From an uncultured Flavobacteriaceae bacterium (GTDB lineage: Bacteria > Bacteroidota > Bacteroidia > Flavobacteriales > Flavobacteriaceae), in assembly GCA_913045325.1 (NCBI GenBank), contig CAJWPZ010000003.1, positions 51,505 through 115,504 of the forward strand: a stretch of 64,000 nucleotides of DNA, read 5' to 3'. Below the pieces are notes generated by a model. It was not told the origin of the DNA. It did not search any database and saw only the letters and a program-made list of their open reading frames with translations. The position numbers were made by a program, and so were the translations under genes. Each line of letters starts with the position of its first letter. Position 1 is the first letter of the stretch. Shown one piece after another: positions 10,589 through 19,611 of this stretch.

Positions 10589-12445
10589 TTATATAAATTT
10601 TTTATCTAAATCGTTTGCATCTAGGGTGATTATAACCGCCTGGTTTGAGGGAGAAATACTAGGTTCTTTGCACATAAACAATTGATTTACCAAATGCTCT
10701 CTTTCTTCACTATTTAAAGAAACTCCCGTTTTAATAGCCATACTTTTTGCCATAGAGCGCACCAATAAGTCATTTTGGCTAAATCCAGCATCTGGAACCT
10801 CATCCATGATGTCCTTAATTAACTGTTCTAAAACCATACTGGCTTGCCCCTCCAACAAAGCCGCAGGAATACCCTTTATAGACAAAGTGTCTTCTCCAAA
10901 AGCGCCAAAAACAAAACCAGTGTGCTCTAGTTGTTCTTGAATTTTTTGAAGCGCCTGTATGTCTGGGATAGAAAAAGTAAGCTCCAGAGGGAATAATAGT
11001 TGCTGGCTTACCGCCTGATGCACTGTAATGTTTTTAAGTAACTCTTCATACAAAATACGCTGATGTGCCAAATGCTGATGTATTACCATCATACCACTTT
11101 TTATAGGGCTTATAATATATTTATTTTGAAGTTGAAATGTAAGCCCACCACCAACAGGGCTTTGCTCCTCAAAAAGTGACCCTGTTACTTGATCACTTTC
11201 AAAGGTAAGGTGTGTTTCTGGAGAATAAGAACCTTCTGTGGTTTTGGTATCATTTAACCCAACGTATAGAGAATCCCAGTGAGCGGTATCTTTATCTCTT
11301 TTGTAAGGAAAATTAATGTTTTTTTGTTTAGCGCTTGTACTAAAAGGATTGAAATCTCTATCTACATCAATGGTTGGAGAGATTGGCTTCTTGTTGCTAT
11401 AGTCATAGGGAGTATCTAAGCTACTCTCTCTGTTAAAATCTAACACAGGAGCAATACTAAATTGACCTAAACTATGCTTTATCGTTGCCCTAACCATAGC
11501 ATAAAGTGCATGCTCATCATCAAATTTTATTTCGGTTTTGGTTGGGTGTATATTAATATCTATAGATTGTGGATCTACCTCTAAAAAAAGAAAATAACCA
11601 GGGTGCAAAGATGGTTTTATTAAACCCTCAAAGGCAGCATTTACAGCATGATTAAGATAAGGACTCTTAATAAAACGATCATTCACAAAAAAGAACTGTT
11701 GCCCCCTACTCTTTTTGGCAAAATCTGGTTTTAAAACAAAGCCATCAATTTTTAAAATAGCTGTAGTCTCCTCAACAGGTACTAATTTCTCATTTGTTTT
11801 AGATCCGAATATATTTACGATACGCTGTCTTACATTACTTGGCGGTAAATTAAAGACAAGGTCATCATTGTGGGTCATGGTAAAGGAAATACTCGGGTGG
11901 GCAAGTGCTACGCGATGAAACTCATCTATAATATGGCGGGTTTCTACAGGGTTTGATTTTAAAAAATTACGCCTGGCTGGAATATTAAAAAACAAATTCT
12001 TAACAGCAATGGTTGTACCCTTTGGAACAACAGCTGGTTCTTGGGCCACTACCTTACTGCCCTGAACATTAATCTTGGTACCAATTTGCTGATCCTGCTG
12101 TTTTGTTTTTAAAGAGACATGTGCAATGGCAGCGATAGAGGCCAAGGCTTCTCCCCGAAACCCTTTGGTGTTGAGTTTAAATAAATCTTCAGCAATTTTA
12201 ATTTTTGAAGTTGCATGACGCTCAAAACTCAACAGCGCATCTGCAGGACTCATTCCTGTGCCATTGTCTGTGACCGAAATAAGCGTTTTTCCTGCATCTT
12301 TAAGCAAAAGTGCAATACTTGTAGATGATGCATCTATAGCATTCTCTAACAACTCTTTAACTACAGAGGCGGGTCTTTGAACAACTTCTCCTGCAGCAAT
12401 TTGATTTGCAACGTGGTCTGGTAATAATTGTATAATATCTGGCAT
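10589..12445 (-). CDS. mutL: DNA mismatch repair protein MutL
   Basis: IIQLLPDHVANQIAAGEVVQRPASVVKELLENAIDAS; DNGTGM; ATSKI; TKGFRGEALASIAAI. Confidence 0.97.
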   Translation of the reverse strand: MPDIIQLLPDHVANQIAAGEVVQRPASVVKELLENAIDASSTSIALLLKDAGKTLISVTDNGTGMSPADALLSFERHATSKIKIAEDLFKLNTKGFRGEALASIAAIAHVSLKTKQQDQQIGTKINVQGSKVVAQEPAVVPKGTTIAVKNLFFNIPARRNFLKSNPVETRHIIDEFHRVALAHPSISFTMTHNDDLVFNLPPSNVRQRIVNIFGSKTNEKLVPVEETTAILKIDGFVLKPDFAKKSRGQQFFFVNDRFIKSPYLNHAVNAAFEGLIKPSLHPGYFLFLEVDPQSIDINIHPTKTEIKFDDEHALYAMVRATIKHSLGQFSIAPVLDFNRESSLDTPYDYSNKKPISPTIDVDRDFNPFSTSAKQKNINFPYKRDKDTAHWDSLYVGLNDTKTTEGSYSPETHLTFESDQVTGSLFEEQSPVGGGLTFQLQNKYIISPIKSGMMVIHQHLAHQRILYEELLKNITVHQAVSQQLLFPLELTFSIPDIQALQKIQEQLEHTGFVFGAFGEDTLSIKGIPAALLEGQASMVLEQLIKDIMDEVPDAGFSQNDLLVRSMAKSMAIKTGVSLNSEEREHLVNQLFMCKEPSISPSNQAVIITLDANDLDKKFI

Positions 12446-12744
12446 TAGCTAGAGAAAATTGATATTTCAAAATCAATAATATATAAGAATATAAAGATCA
12501 AGACAGCCATTACAATCAATACTGTTTTATTGAAGGCTATGTTGTTACGATTGCGGTTATGAACTCTTGCATTTTGCCACTGCCCTGCATAATCATTCTC
12601 ATTGTAGGTGTCTGCATAGGCATCAAACTTTGTGGTTTGCTTTGAATCTTCAACCCCTTGTTTTCCTTTATAGTAACGTGGGGTATAGTTAAAGCGGTTG
12701 TTCGACTTTAACTTTTTTATAATTGTAAATTTTATAGGCCCCAT
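12445..12744 (-). CDS. small single-pass membrane protein of unknown function between ribH and mutL (family often labelled 'riboflavin synthase subunit beta')
   Basis: MGPIKFTIIKKLK...C-terminal TM (TVLIVMAVLIFIFLYII). ORF-track start at 12756 is a TTG; ATG at 12744 is preferred because a TATCTTTG -7 element lies immediately upstream. TAA overlaps the mutL ATG (TAATG). Confidence 0.65.
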   Translation of the reverse strand: MGPIKFTIIKKLKSNNRFNYTPRYYKGKQGVEDSKQTTKFDAYADTYNENDYAGQWQNARVHNRNRNNIAFNKTVLIVMAVLIFIFLYIIDFEISIFSS

Positions 12745-12899
12745 ATTTACGTGCAATTATATCAAAGATACCTAAAAATTGAGTTTTGTTGTAGGCCTAA
12801 AGCTGACAATTTTTTAACAATATAAAATTTAGTTAAAACCAGTAGAAATAGCATGTATAGCTTTTTGTAATGCTTAAAAAACTATTAAAAAAAAGGGCT

Positions 12900-13397
12900 T
12901 TAGAAGTTTGCGTCTTTACGCAACTGAGCCATTTTTATTGCAGCTATAGCGGCCTCCACTCCTTTGTTACCGTGCGCTCCACCACTTCTATCGATGGCCT
13001 GTTGCATGGTGTGATCTGTTAGTACACAAAATATAACTGGTATATCACCTTGAACATTTAGGTCTTTAATGCCTTGAGAAACACCTTGACAAACAAAATC
13101 AAAATGCTTTGTTTGGCCTTCTACAACACTTCCTATAGCAATAACTGCATCTAGCATATCATAGCTTTGTGTCATTTTTTTACATCCGTAAATAAGTTCA
13201 AAGCTTCCTGGTACATCCCATCTAACAATATTCTCCTTGATACCACCACAATCTAAAATTGCGTCAAAGGCACCTTGAAACATCCCGAGGGTTACCTCAG
13301 GATTCCATTGAGAAACAACAATCCCAAACCGAAAATTTTTCGCATTTGGGATTGTTGCTTTATCGTATACAGATAAGTTTGTATTTTTTGTAGCCAT
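12900..13397 (-). CDS. ribH: 6,7-dimethyl-8-ribityllumazine synthase
   Basis: FRFGIVVSQWNPEVT; WDVPGSFELIYG; AVIAIGSVVEGQTKHFDFV; GGAHGNKGVEAA. Confidence 0.96.
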   Translation of the reverse strand: MATKNTNLSVYDKATIPNAKNFRFGIVVSQWNPEVTLGMFQGAFDAILDCGGIKENIVRWDVPGSFELIYGCKKMTQSYDMLDAVIAIGSVVEGQTKHFDFVCQGVSQGIKDLNVQGDIPVIFCVLTDHTMQQAIDRSGGAHGNKGVEAAIAAIKMAQLRKDANF

Positions 13398-13417
13398 ATT
13401 AGATGGAAAACTAGGTA

Positions 13418-14191
13418 TTACATTTGTTTTGCTTTACTAAGGTACGCTTTTGCTTTTACAGCCTCGGTTGATTTAGAATACATCTGAGTAATGCTTGTAA
13501 AATGAGCTACTGCTTTTACTGTATTTCCAGTTTCTAAAGCTACAACACCAGCTTTTAATAAAAAACGAGGGGTCGTAAACTCATTATCCTGCATACTTGC
13601 AGCACTCTGGTAATACTCAAGAGCTTTATCCATTTGGTTTAACTGTACAAAGGCATCTGCGATAGCTCCTTTAGCTAAAGGTCCTAACATCGCATCATCG
13701 CTACTAAAAGCATCTAGATATATAATAGCATTTTTGTAGTCATTGATATTTAAATAAGCTACTCCTGCATAATAGTTTGATACGTTAGCTGCTTTAGTAC
13801 CACCATAGTTTTCTATGATGTCTAAGAAACCGTATTTACTATTTCCTCCATTAAGGGCAAGGTTGTATAAAGAGTCACTTGCAACAGGGGCTGTTAATGC
13901 CTGGTCAAAATACTCTTGTGCTTGGTACATTTCGCTCATGGCCTCTTTCTCTTTAGGCTCTTGTATTACATTTACAAAACCTAAATAAGCCAATACAATA
14001 AGGGCGATAGCACCTACAGCTATTAAAATAACTTTTTGGTTTTTCTCAACCCACTCCTCCGTTTTGTTAGCAGTTTCATCTAAGGTATTAAATACCTCAG
14101 CTGTTGTACTTTCTCCCTCTAAAAGCTCAGAATCATTTACTGCTTCTGACTTTGATTTTATTTTTCCGCCTCGTTTTTTGTACGTTGCCAT
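13418..14191 (-). CDS. membrane-anchored tetratricopeptide-type protein (YfgM-like)
   Basis: ORF track starts at 14266; MATYKKRGGKIKSK at 14191 is preferred because a TATTTTTG -7 element lies inside the extension. One TM segment and C-terminal TPR-like repeats. Confidence 0.75.
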   Translation of the reverse strand: MATYKKRGGKIKSKSEAVNDSELLEGESTTAEVFNTLDETANKTEEWVEKNQKVILIAVGAIALIVLAYLGFVNVIQEPKEKEAMSEMYQAQEYFDQALTAPVASDSLYNLALNGGNSKYGFLDIIENYGGTKAANVSNYYAGVAYLNINDYKNAIIYLDAFSSDDAMLGPLAKGAIADAFVQLNQMDKALEYYQSAASMQDNEFTTPRFLLKAGVVALETGNTVKAVAHFTSITQMYSKSTEAVKAKAYLSKAKQM

Positions 14192-14342
14192 AGATTGATT
14201 TTTTATGTACCGCAAAAATAAAATTTTTATCAGAATATAAAAGCTAAAAGATTTGTTATTTTTCAATAATTTGCAGAAAGAAAAACAAGACCAAAATAGA
14301 TAGCTATTTTATTGTCAAATAGTCTGTAAACATCATATTACA

Positions 14343-15422
14343 ATGCAATTAGAGCAACTTTCTTTACTTAACTATAAAAACTTTGAATCGCAGTCTTTCT
14401 CCTTCGATGCAAAGATAAATTGCTTTGTTGGGCAAAATGGAGTAGGAAAAACCAACGTATTAGACGCTATTTATCACCTATCCTTCGGAAAGAGCTATTT
14501 TAATCCAATAACTGGGCAAAACATGCGCCATGGTACAGATTTCTTTGTTATTGAAGGTAGCTATATAAAAAATGAAAGGCCAGAAAAAATCAATGTGAGT
14601 GCCAAACGTGGCAATAAAAAAATATTAAAACGCAACGCTAAGGTTTATGAAAAATTTAGCGAACACATTGGTTTTTTACCTCTTGTAATGATTTCTCCTG
14701 CAGATCGTGATTTAATTGTGGAAGGAAGTGACACAAGAAGAAAATTTATAGACGGTGTTATTTCTCAAGCAGATCCATCCTACCTGCAGCATTTAATTAA
14801 CTACAACAAAGTGCTGTTGCAGCGTAATTCTTTGCTAAAGTATTTTGCGGCAAACCAAACACACAATCAAGACACCCTAGATATCTATGATGAGCAGCTC
14901 ACACAATATGGAACTGCCATATTTGAGAAAAGAGCCGCTTTTCTAGAAGAGTTTCTACCTATATTTTTAGCCCGCCATAAAGTAATAAGCAACAGCGCAG
15001 AAAAGGTTTCACTCATATACAAAAGCCAACTAGAAGATGCCACATTACTGAGTCTACTCAAAAATAATATCTCCAAAGATAAAATGATGCAGTATACTGG
15101 CTTTGGAATTCATAAAGATGATTTGGTTTTTGAAATAGATGGCCATCCTATTAAAAAATTTGGATCTCAAGGGCAACAAAAATCATTTTTAATTGCCTTA
15201 AAACTAGCACAGTTTGACTTTATAAAAAAATTAAAAGGGGTCACCCCCATCCTACTTTTAGATGATATTTTTGATAAACTTGACCAACAGCGTGTTGCAC
15301 AAATAATAAAACTAGTTCATGATGACAGCTTTGGACAAATTTTCATTAGTGACACCCATGCCCAAAGAACAGAAGCTGTCGTAAAAGAAATTCACAAAAG
15401 CTATATGCTATTTAAATTATAG
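14343..15422 (+). CDS. recF: DNA replication/repair protein RecF
   Basis: [71 protein letters not shown]. Confidence 0.95.
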   Translation: MQLEQLSLLNYKNFESQSFSFDAKINCFVGQNGVGKTNVLDAIYHLSFGKSYFNPITGQNMRHGTDFFVIEGSYIKNERPEKINVSAKRGNKKILKRNAKVYEKFSEHIGFLPLVMISPADRDLIVEGSDTRRKFIDGVISQADPSYLQHLINYNKVLLQRNSLLKYFAANQTHNQDTLDIYDEQLTQYGTAIFEKRAAFLEEFLPIFLARHKVISNSAEKVSLIYKSQLEDATLLSLLKNNISKDKMMQYTGFGIHKDDLVFEIDGHPIKKFGSQGQQKSFLIALKLAQFDFIKKLKGVTPILLLDDIFDKLDQQRVAQIIKLVHDDSFGQIFISDTHAQRTEAVVKEIHKSYMLFKL

Positions 15423-15425
15423 AAG

Positions 15426-15851
15426 ATGAAAAAGTATGTACTTATTGGTTTGTTAGTGATTGTATCTACAAGCCTTTTTAGCTGTCAACAAAACACAAAG
15501 GAGCTTAAAGAAAACCTTTCTGGCTATTGGGAAATTAAAAAAGTAACCACATTAGAGGGAGAAACTAAAGAATTTAAAATTAGCACCGTTATAGATTATA
15601 TTACTGTAGAGGGAAATACTGGAAAGAGAACCAAGGTTAGCCCGCAACTAGATGGGAGTTTTAAAAATAATGGCGCCACAGAATCTTTTACTATAGATGG
15701 ATCTTCAGGGGAGCTAGTCTTGAGGTATCAAAACCCAGAGAGTATGTGGGTTGAAAAAGTGAAAGACGCAACCAAAGAAAAACTCCGCATTGTAAACAAG
15801 CAAGGCAAAGAATATAGCTACAAACGTTTTGAGAAATTTAATTTTTATTAA
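15426..15851 (+). CDS. small lipoprotein, lipocalin-like, unknown function
   Basis: Lipobox-type signal VSTSLFSC; LSGYWEIKKVTT...; 141 aa. Confidence 0.7.
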   Translation: MKKYVLIGLLVIVSTSLFSCQQNTKELKENLSGYWEIKKVTTLEGETKEFKISTVIDYITVEGNTGKRTKVSPQLDGSFKNNGATESFTIDGSSGELVLRYQNPESMWVEKVKDATKEKLRIVNKQGKEYSYKRFEKFNFY

Positions 15852-15866
15852 ACACCAATAAACATC

Positions 15867-16163
15867 ATGGCAAAAAGAAAAACAGAACAATCCACCATCG
15901 GTGATGTGCTAAAGGCTTTTATTGGCAAAGGAAAGCTTGCAAAAGGATTAGACAAAGTAGATGCTAAAAATGCTTGGTTAAAAGTCATGGGGCCAGGAGT
16001 TGCTAATTATACCACAGAGGTAATCTTGGAGAGAGATATTCTCTATGTGCAACTAAGCTCCTCTGTACTAAGAGAAGAATTGAGCTATGGAAGAGAAAAA
16101 ATAATACGCCTATTAAACCAAGAGTTAGGCAAAAACCTAATAGACAAAGTAGTACTTAGATAA
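15867..16163 (+). CDS. DUF721 domain-containing protein
   Basis: TIGDVLKAFIGKGKLAKGLDKVDAKNAWLKVMGPGVANYT...LYVQLSSSVLREELSYGREKIIRLLNQELG. Confidence 0.88.
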   Translation: MAKRKTEQSTIGDVLKAFIGKGKLAKGLDKVDAKNAWLKVMGPGVANYTTEVILERDILYVQLSSSVLREELSYGREKIIRLLNQELGKNLIDKVVLR

Positions 16164-16182
16164 GTTTAATAGTTTAAAAAAT

Positions 16183-16221
16183 AAAAAGCCGTTTATCATA
16201 ATTGTGATAAACGGCTTTTTT
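16183..16221. terminator. bidirectional intrinsic terminator between convergent DUF721 gene and ndk
   Basis: AAAAA-GCCGTTTATCA-taattg-TGATAAACGGC-TTTTTT: perfect 11-bp stem, A-run and T-run on opposite sides. Confidence 0.88.
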
Positions 16222-16240
16222 AATAGGGTATGTTTTAGTA

Positions 16241-16660
16241 CTAAAACATCTCTCTAGCTGAGAAATGAAACGCTCCTTCAATAGCAGCATTTTCATCGCT
16301 GTCACTTCCATGAACAGCATTCTCTCCCATAGAGGCAGCATATAGCTTACGGATTGTACCCTCAGCAGCATCTGCTGGGTTAGTTGCTCCAATTAAGGTT
16401 CTAAAATCTGCAACTGCATTTTCCTTTTCTAAAATAGCTGCTACAACAGGGCCACGTGTCATATACTCAACCAACTCTCCATAAAATGGACGCTCGTTGT
16501 GTACTGCGTAAAACTCCTGCGCATCTTGCGTAGTCATGTGTGTTAATTTCATAGCAACGATTCTAAAACCTGCTGCATTTATTTTGTCTACAATAGCTCC
16601 AATGTTTCCTTTTTCAACACTGTCAGGCTTTAACATTGTAAAGGTTCTGTCTGTTCTCAT
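16241..16660 (-). CDS. ndk: nucleoside-diphosphate kinase
   Basis: [59 protein letters not shown]-track start at 16741 is over-extended; canonical start is at 16660. Confidence 0.96.
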   Translation of the reverse strand: MRTDRTFTMLKPDSVEKGNIGAIVDKINAAGFRIVAMKLTHMTTQDAQEFYAVHNERPFYGELVEYMTRGPVVAAILEKENAVADFRTLIGATNPADAAEGTIRKLYAASMGENAVHGSDSDENAAIEGAFHFSAREMF

Positions 16661-16811
16661 AATTTTATTAAATTTTGTGCAAAAATAAACTTTTATGTTA
16701 CAATTTAATCCACAATAGTAAAAAAGTAACATTATTAACAATTATTTTAAACTCAGAGGGTCTTGCCATGGCAAATTTAGAGCACTAAAAAACAATGAAC
16801 CTTTACATTTT

Positions 16812-16844
16812 TTGAAGTATATATTGTTATTAATTGTATCTTCG
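16812..16844 (+). promoter_or_regulatory. Bacteroidota-type promoter for the nrnA-like gene
   Basis: TTG at 16812-16814 (within TTTTTTG), 22-nt spacer, TATCTTCG at 16837-16844 (consensus TAnnTTTG, 7/8 match), ending 6 nt before the ATG at 16851. Confidence 0.5.
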
Positions 16845-16850
16845 TAGTCT

Positions 16851-17861
16851 ATGAACACAGCGCTAACTACTGAAATAAAAGAACTTCTTTCTACACCAAA
16901 AAATTGTGTGATTATTGGGCATAAAAACCCAGATGGCGATGCTATAGGGTCTTGTCTTGGCTTAGATTTATACTTAAAATCTATAGGTCAAAATAGTCAA
17001 GTTGTGATGCCCAATGATTTCCCTGATTTTTTAAAATGGCTCCCGAGTACCAGTACCATTTTTAATTTTGAAAAACACAACACACAATCTCTCCAAGCTA
17101 TTAAAAGTGCAGATGTAATTTTTACCTTAGATTTTAACTCTTTGAGTCGCGTTGCAGATATGCAAGGCGTCTTAGAAAAAAGCGAGGCTGCCTTTGTGAT
17201 GATAGATCACCATCAACAGCCTGATAATTACGCCCTTATAACTTATTCTGACACCTCTATGGGCTCTACCTGTGAAATGATATTTCATTTTATAACCGCC
17301 CTTGAAGGCCAACAACATATTACGCCACAAATTGCTACCCTACTCTACACGGGTATTATGACAGATAGTGGCTCTTTTAGATTTCCATCCACGACAGCCC
17401 TTACCCACAGAGTAATAGCCTCTTTGATAGAACATGGAGCCAAAAATGCTGAAATTCATCAAAATGTATATGACACCAACTCCAGTTCAAGAATAAAGCT
17501 GCTGGGAGTTGCCCTAGATAATCTAGTTGTACTGGAGGAGTATCATACTGCTTATATTACCATATCTCAAAAAGAACTTGATGACAATAATTTTAAAAAG
17601 GGAGATACAGAAGGCTTTGTAAACTATGCCTTGTCTGTATTGGGCATTACTTTTGCTATTATCTTTATCGAAAACAAGCAAGAAAATATTGTAAAGATTT
17701 CTCTTAGAAGTAAAGGTGATTTCTCTGTAAATGAATTTTCTAGAACCCATTACAATGGCGGAGGACACACCAATGCTGCTGGTGGAAGAAGCCTGTTATC
17801 CTTAAAGGAAACAGTAACTCAATTTATTAGTATATTGCCCAATTACAAAGATCAACTATAA
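16851..17861 (+). CDS. nrnA: DHH/DHHA1 phosphoesterase (NrnA-like oligoribonuclease / pAp phosphatase)
   Basis: IIGHKNPDGDAIGSCLGL; MIDHHQQPD; C-terminal HYNGGGHTNAAGG. Confidence 0.9.
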   Translation: MNTALTTEIKELLSTPKNCVIIGHKNPDGDAIGSCLGLDLYLKSIGQNSQVVMPNDFPDFLKWLPSTSTIFNFEKHNTQSLQAIKSADVIFTLDFNSLSRVADMQGVLEKSEAAFVMIDHHQQPDNYALITYSDTSMGSTCEMIFHFITALEGQQHITPQIATLLYTGIMTDSGSFRFPSTTALTHRVIASLIEHGAKNAEIHQNVYDTNSSSRIKLLGVALDNLVVLEEYHTAYITISQKELDDNNFKKGDTEGFVNYALSVLGITFAIIFIENKQENIVKISLRSKGDFSVNEFSRTHYNGGGHTNAAGGRSLLSLKETVTQFISILPNYKDQL

Positions 17862-17862
17862 T

Positions 17863-18414
17863 ATGATGCGTACTTTTATTGCATATTGTTCACTTATTTT
17901 TCTAGTAACTAGCTGCCAAAACCCTCAGGTTAGAACTCCTACTAAAACTAGCTCTGGAAGTTTTATAGAGGCATCTGTGGCGCGCAATAAGTTAATTTAC
18001 AAGCAAGAGAAGGCTACTATCGAGACCTTAATCAAAACAGATAGTCTGCGGGATTATATTTCTTCAGAAAGTGGGTTTTGGTATACTATAATACAAAAAG
18101 ATAGCGCAGCATCAAAACAATACCCTGTAGTTGGAGATCTTATAACTTTTACTTACAACGTGAAAAATCTAGCAGGAAATGTTATCGTTTCAGTTTTAGA
18201 AAACGGAATTCAGACCTATAAGGTAGATCAATCAAACCAAGATTTAATTTCTGGAATTAGAGATGGCGTAAAATTATTAAGCCCTGGAGAAAAAGCCACT
18301 TTTATATTCCCCTCATACAAGGCCTATGGATATTATGGCATTGAAAAAAAATTAGGAACCAACCAACCCATTACCAGTGATATTACATTAGTATCAATAA
18401 ATAAAAATCAATAA
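17863..18414 (+). CDS. gldI: gliding motility-associated FKBP-type peptidyl-prolyl isomerase GldI
   Basis: Lipoprotein signal (IFLVTSC) plus a degenerate FKBP domain (VGDLITFTYNVKNLAGNVI...LLSPGEKATFIFPSYKAYGYYG). Confidence 0.82.
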   Translation: MMRTFIAYCSLIFLVTSCQNPQVRTPTKTSSGSFIEASVARNKLIYKQEKATIETLIKTDSLRDYISSESGFWYTIIQKDSAASKQYPVVGDLITFTYNVKNLAGNVIVSVLENGIQTYKVDQSNQDLISGIRDGVKLLSPGEKATFIFPSYKAYGYYGIEKKLGTNQPITSDITLVSINKNQ

Positions 18415-18430
18415 ACTTAGTTCAATTATC

Positions 18431-19534
18431 ATGAAAAAAATCTCATTAGTACTTTTATTAGCATTGACAATTGGTTCATGCCAAAACAAATACCCAGATC
18501 TTCCAAACGGAGTATACGCAGAAATCATTACAAACAAAGGAACCTTTGTTGCAAAACTATACAACGAGGCCACCCCTCTTACGGTAGCCAACTTTGTATC
18601 TCTAGCAGAGGGAACCAACCAAATGGTGGATGACAAACACAAAGGGAAAAAGTTTTATGACAGTGTTATATTTCACCGAGTGATTAAAGATTTTATGATT
18701 CAAGGAGGAGACCCAACTGGAACAGGCTCTGGAAATCCTGGATATAAATTCCCTGATGAAATTGTACCCTCACTTGTGCATGACAGAAAAGGAATCTTAT
18801 CTATGGCAAATAGTGGCCCTGCAACCAACGGTAGCCAGTTTTTTGTAACACTTAAAGAAACACCATGGTTAAACGGTAAACACACCGTTTTTGGTGAGGT
18901 TGTAGATGGTATTGAGATCGTTGACGCTATTGGTCTGGTTGATGTGCAACCACAGAGCAATAAGCCCTTAGATGATGTAATGATCAAAACGGTAAACATC
19001 ATTAACAAAGGAGGACAGAAAATCACTTCTTTTACAGATGTAATGACCAAAGTAGAAAAGGAAAACAAAGCAAAACAAGCTGCAATTTCAAAATATGCAG
19101 CGGGTATGAAAACAAAATTTGATGCCTTGAAAGAAGCTGCTCAAAAACTACCTTCTGGTCTTGTTATACACTGGGACACAAAAACAGAAACCCAACAACC
19201 AGCAGAGGGCACTAAGGTACTAGTAAACTATGCAGGATTTTTGGAAGATAACGGAATGTTATTTGATACAAACAGAGTAATTTTGGCTAGAGATTACAAC
19301 ATGATCAATCCCCAACGTGAGGCTCAAAATGGATACACACCAATTCCTATGACCTATAGCAAAGACGCACAATTAAATCCAGGATTTCTGGAGGCCTTAT
19401 TATTAATGTCTGTGGGAGATAAAGTTACTGCATACATTCCGTCATATCTAGGATATGGTGAACGCGGCGCTGGAGAAGTAATTCCACCAAATTCAGACCT
19501 AGTATTTGAAATAGAAATTACAGCCCAGAAATAA
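18431..19534 (+). CDS. dual-domain peptidyl-prolyl isomerase: cyclophilin + FKBP lipoprotein
   Basis: Lipobox (ALTIGSC); cyclophilin YDSVIFHRVIKDFMIQGGDPTGTGSG...SQFFVTL; C-terminal FKBP VLVNYAGFLEDNGMLFDTN...SVGDKVTAYIPSYLGYGERGAGEVIPPNSDLVFEIEI. Confidence 0.92.
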   Translation: MKKISLVLLLALTIGSCQNKYPDLPNGVYAEIITNKGTFVAKLYNEATPLTVANFVSLAEGTNQMVDDKHKGKKFYDSVIFHRVIKDFMIQGGDPTGTGSGNPGYKFPDEIVPSLVHDRKGILSMANSGPATNGSQFFVTLKETPWLNGKHTVFGEVVDGIEIVDAIGLVDVQPQSNKPLDDVMIKTVNIINKGGQKITSFTDVMTKVEKENKAKQAAISKYAAGMKTKFDALKEAAQKLPSGLVIHWDTKTETQQPAEGTKVLVNYAGFLEDNGMLFDTNRVILARDYNMINPQREAQNGYTPIPMTYSKDAQLNPGFLEALLLMSVGDKVTAYIPSYLGYGERGAGEVIPPNSDLVFEIEITAQK

Positions 19535-19554
19535 GATCATTTAAAAAAAAACAT

Positions 19555-19591
19555 AAAAAATCCCGATGGTAACACCATCGGGATTTTTTTT
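19555..19591. terminator. bidirectional intrinsic terminator between convergent PPIase gene and pepD
   Basis: AAAAAA-TCCCGATGGT-aac-ACCATCGGGA-TTTTTTTT; 10-bp perfect stem. Confidence 0.9.
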
Positions 19592-19611
19592 CTTAATAAA
19601 TTAAATTCGAT

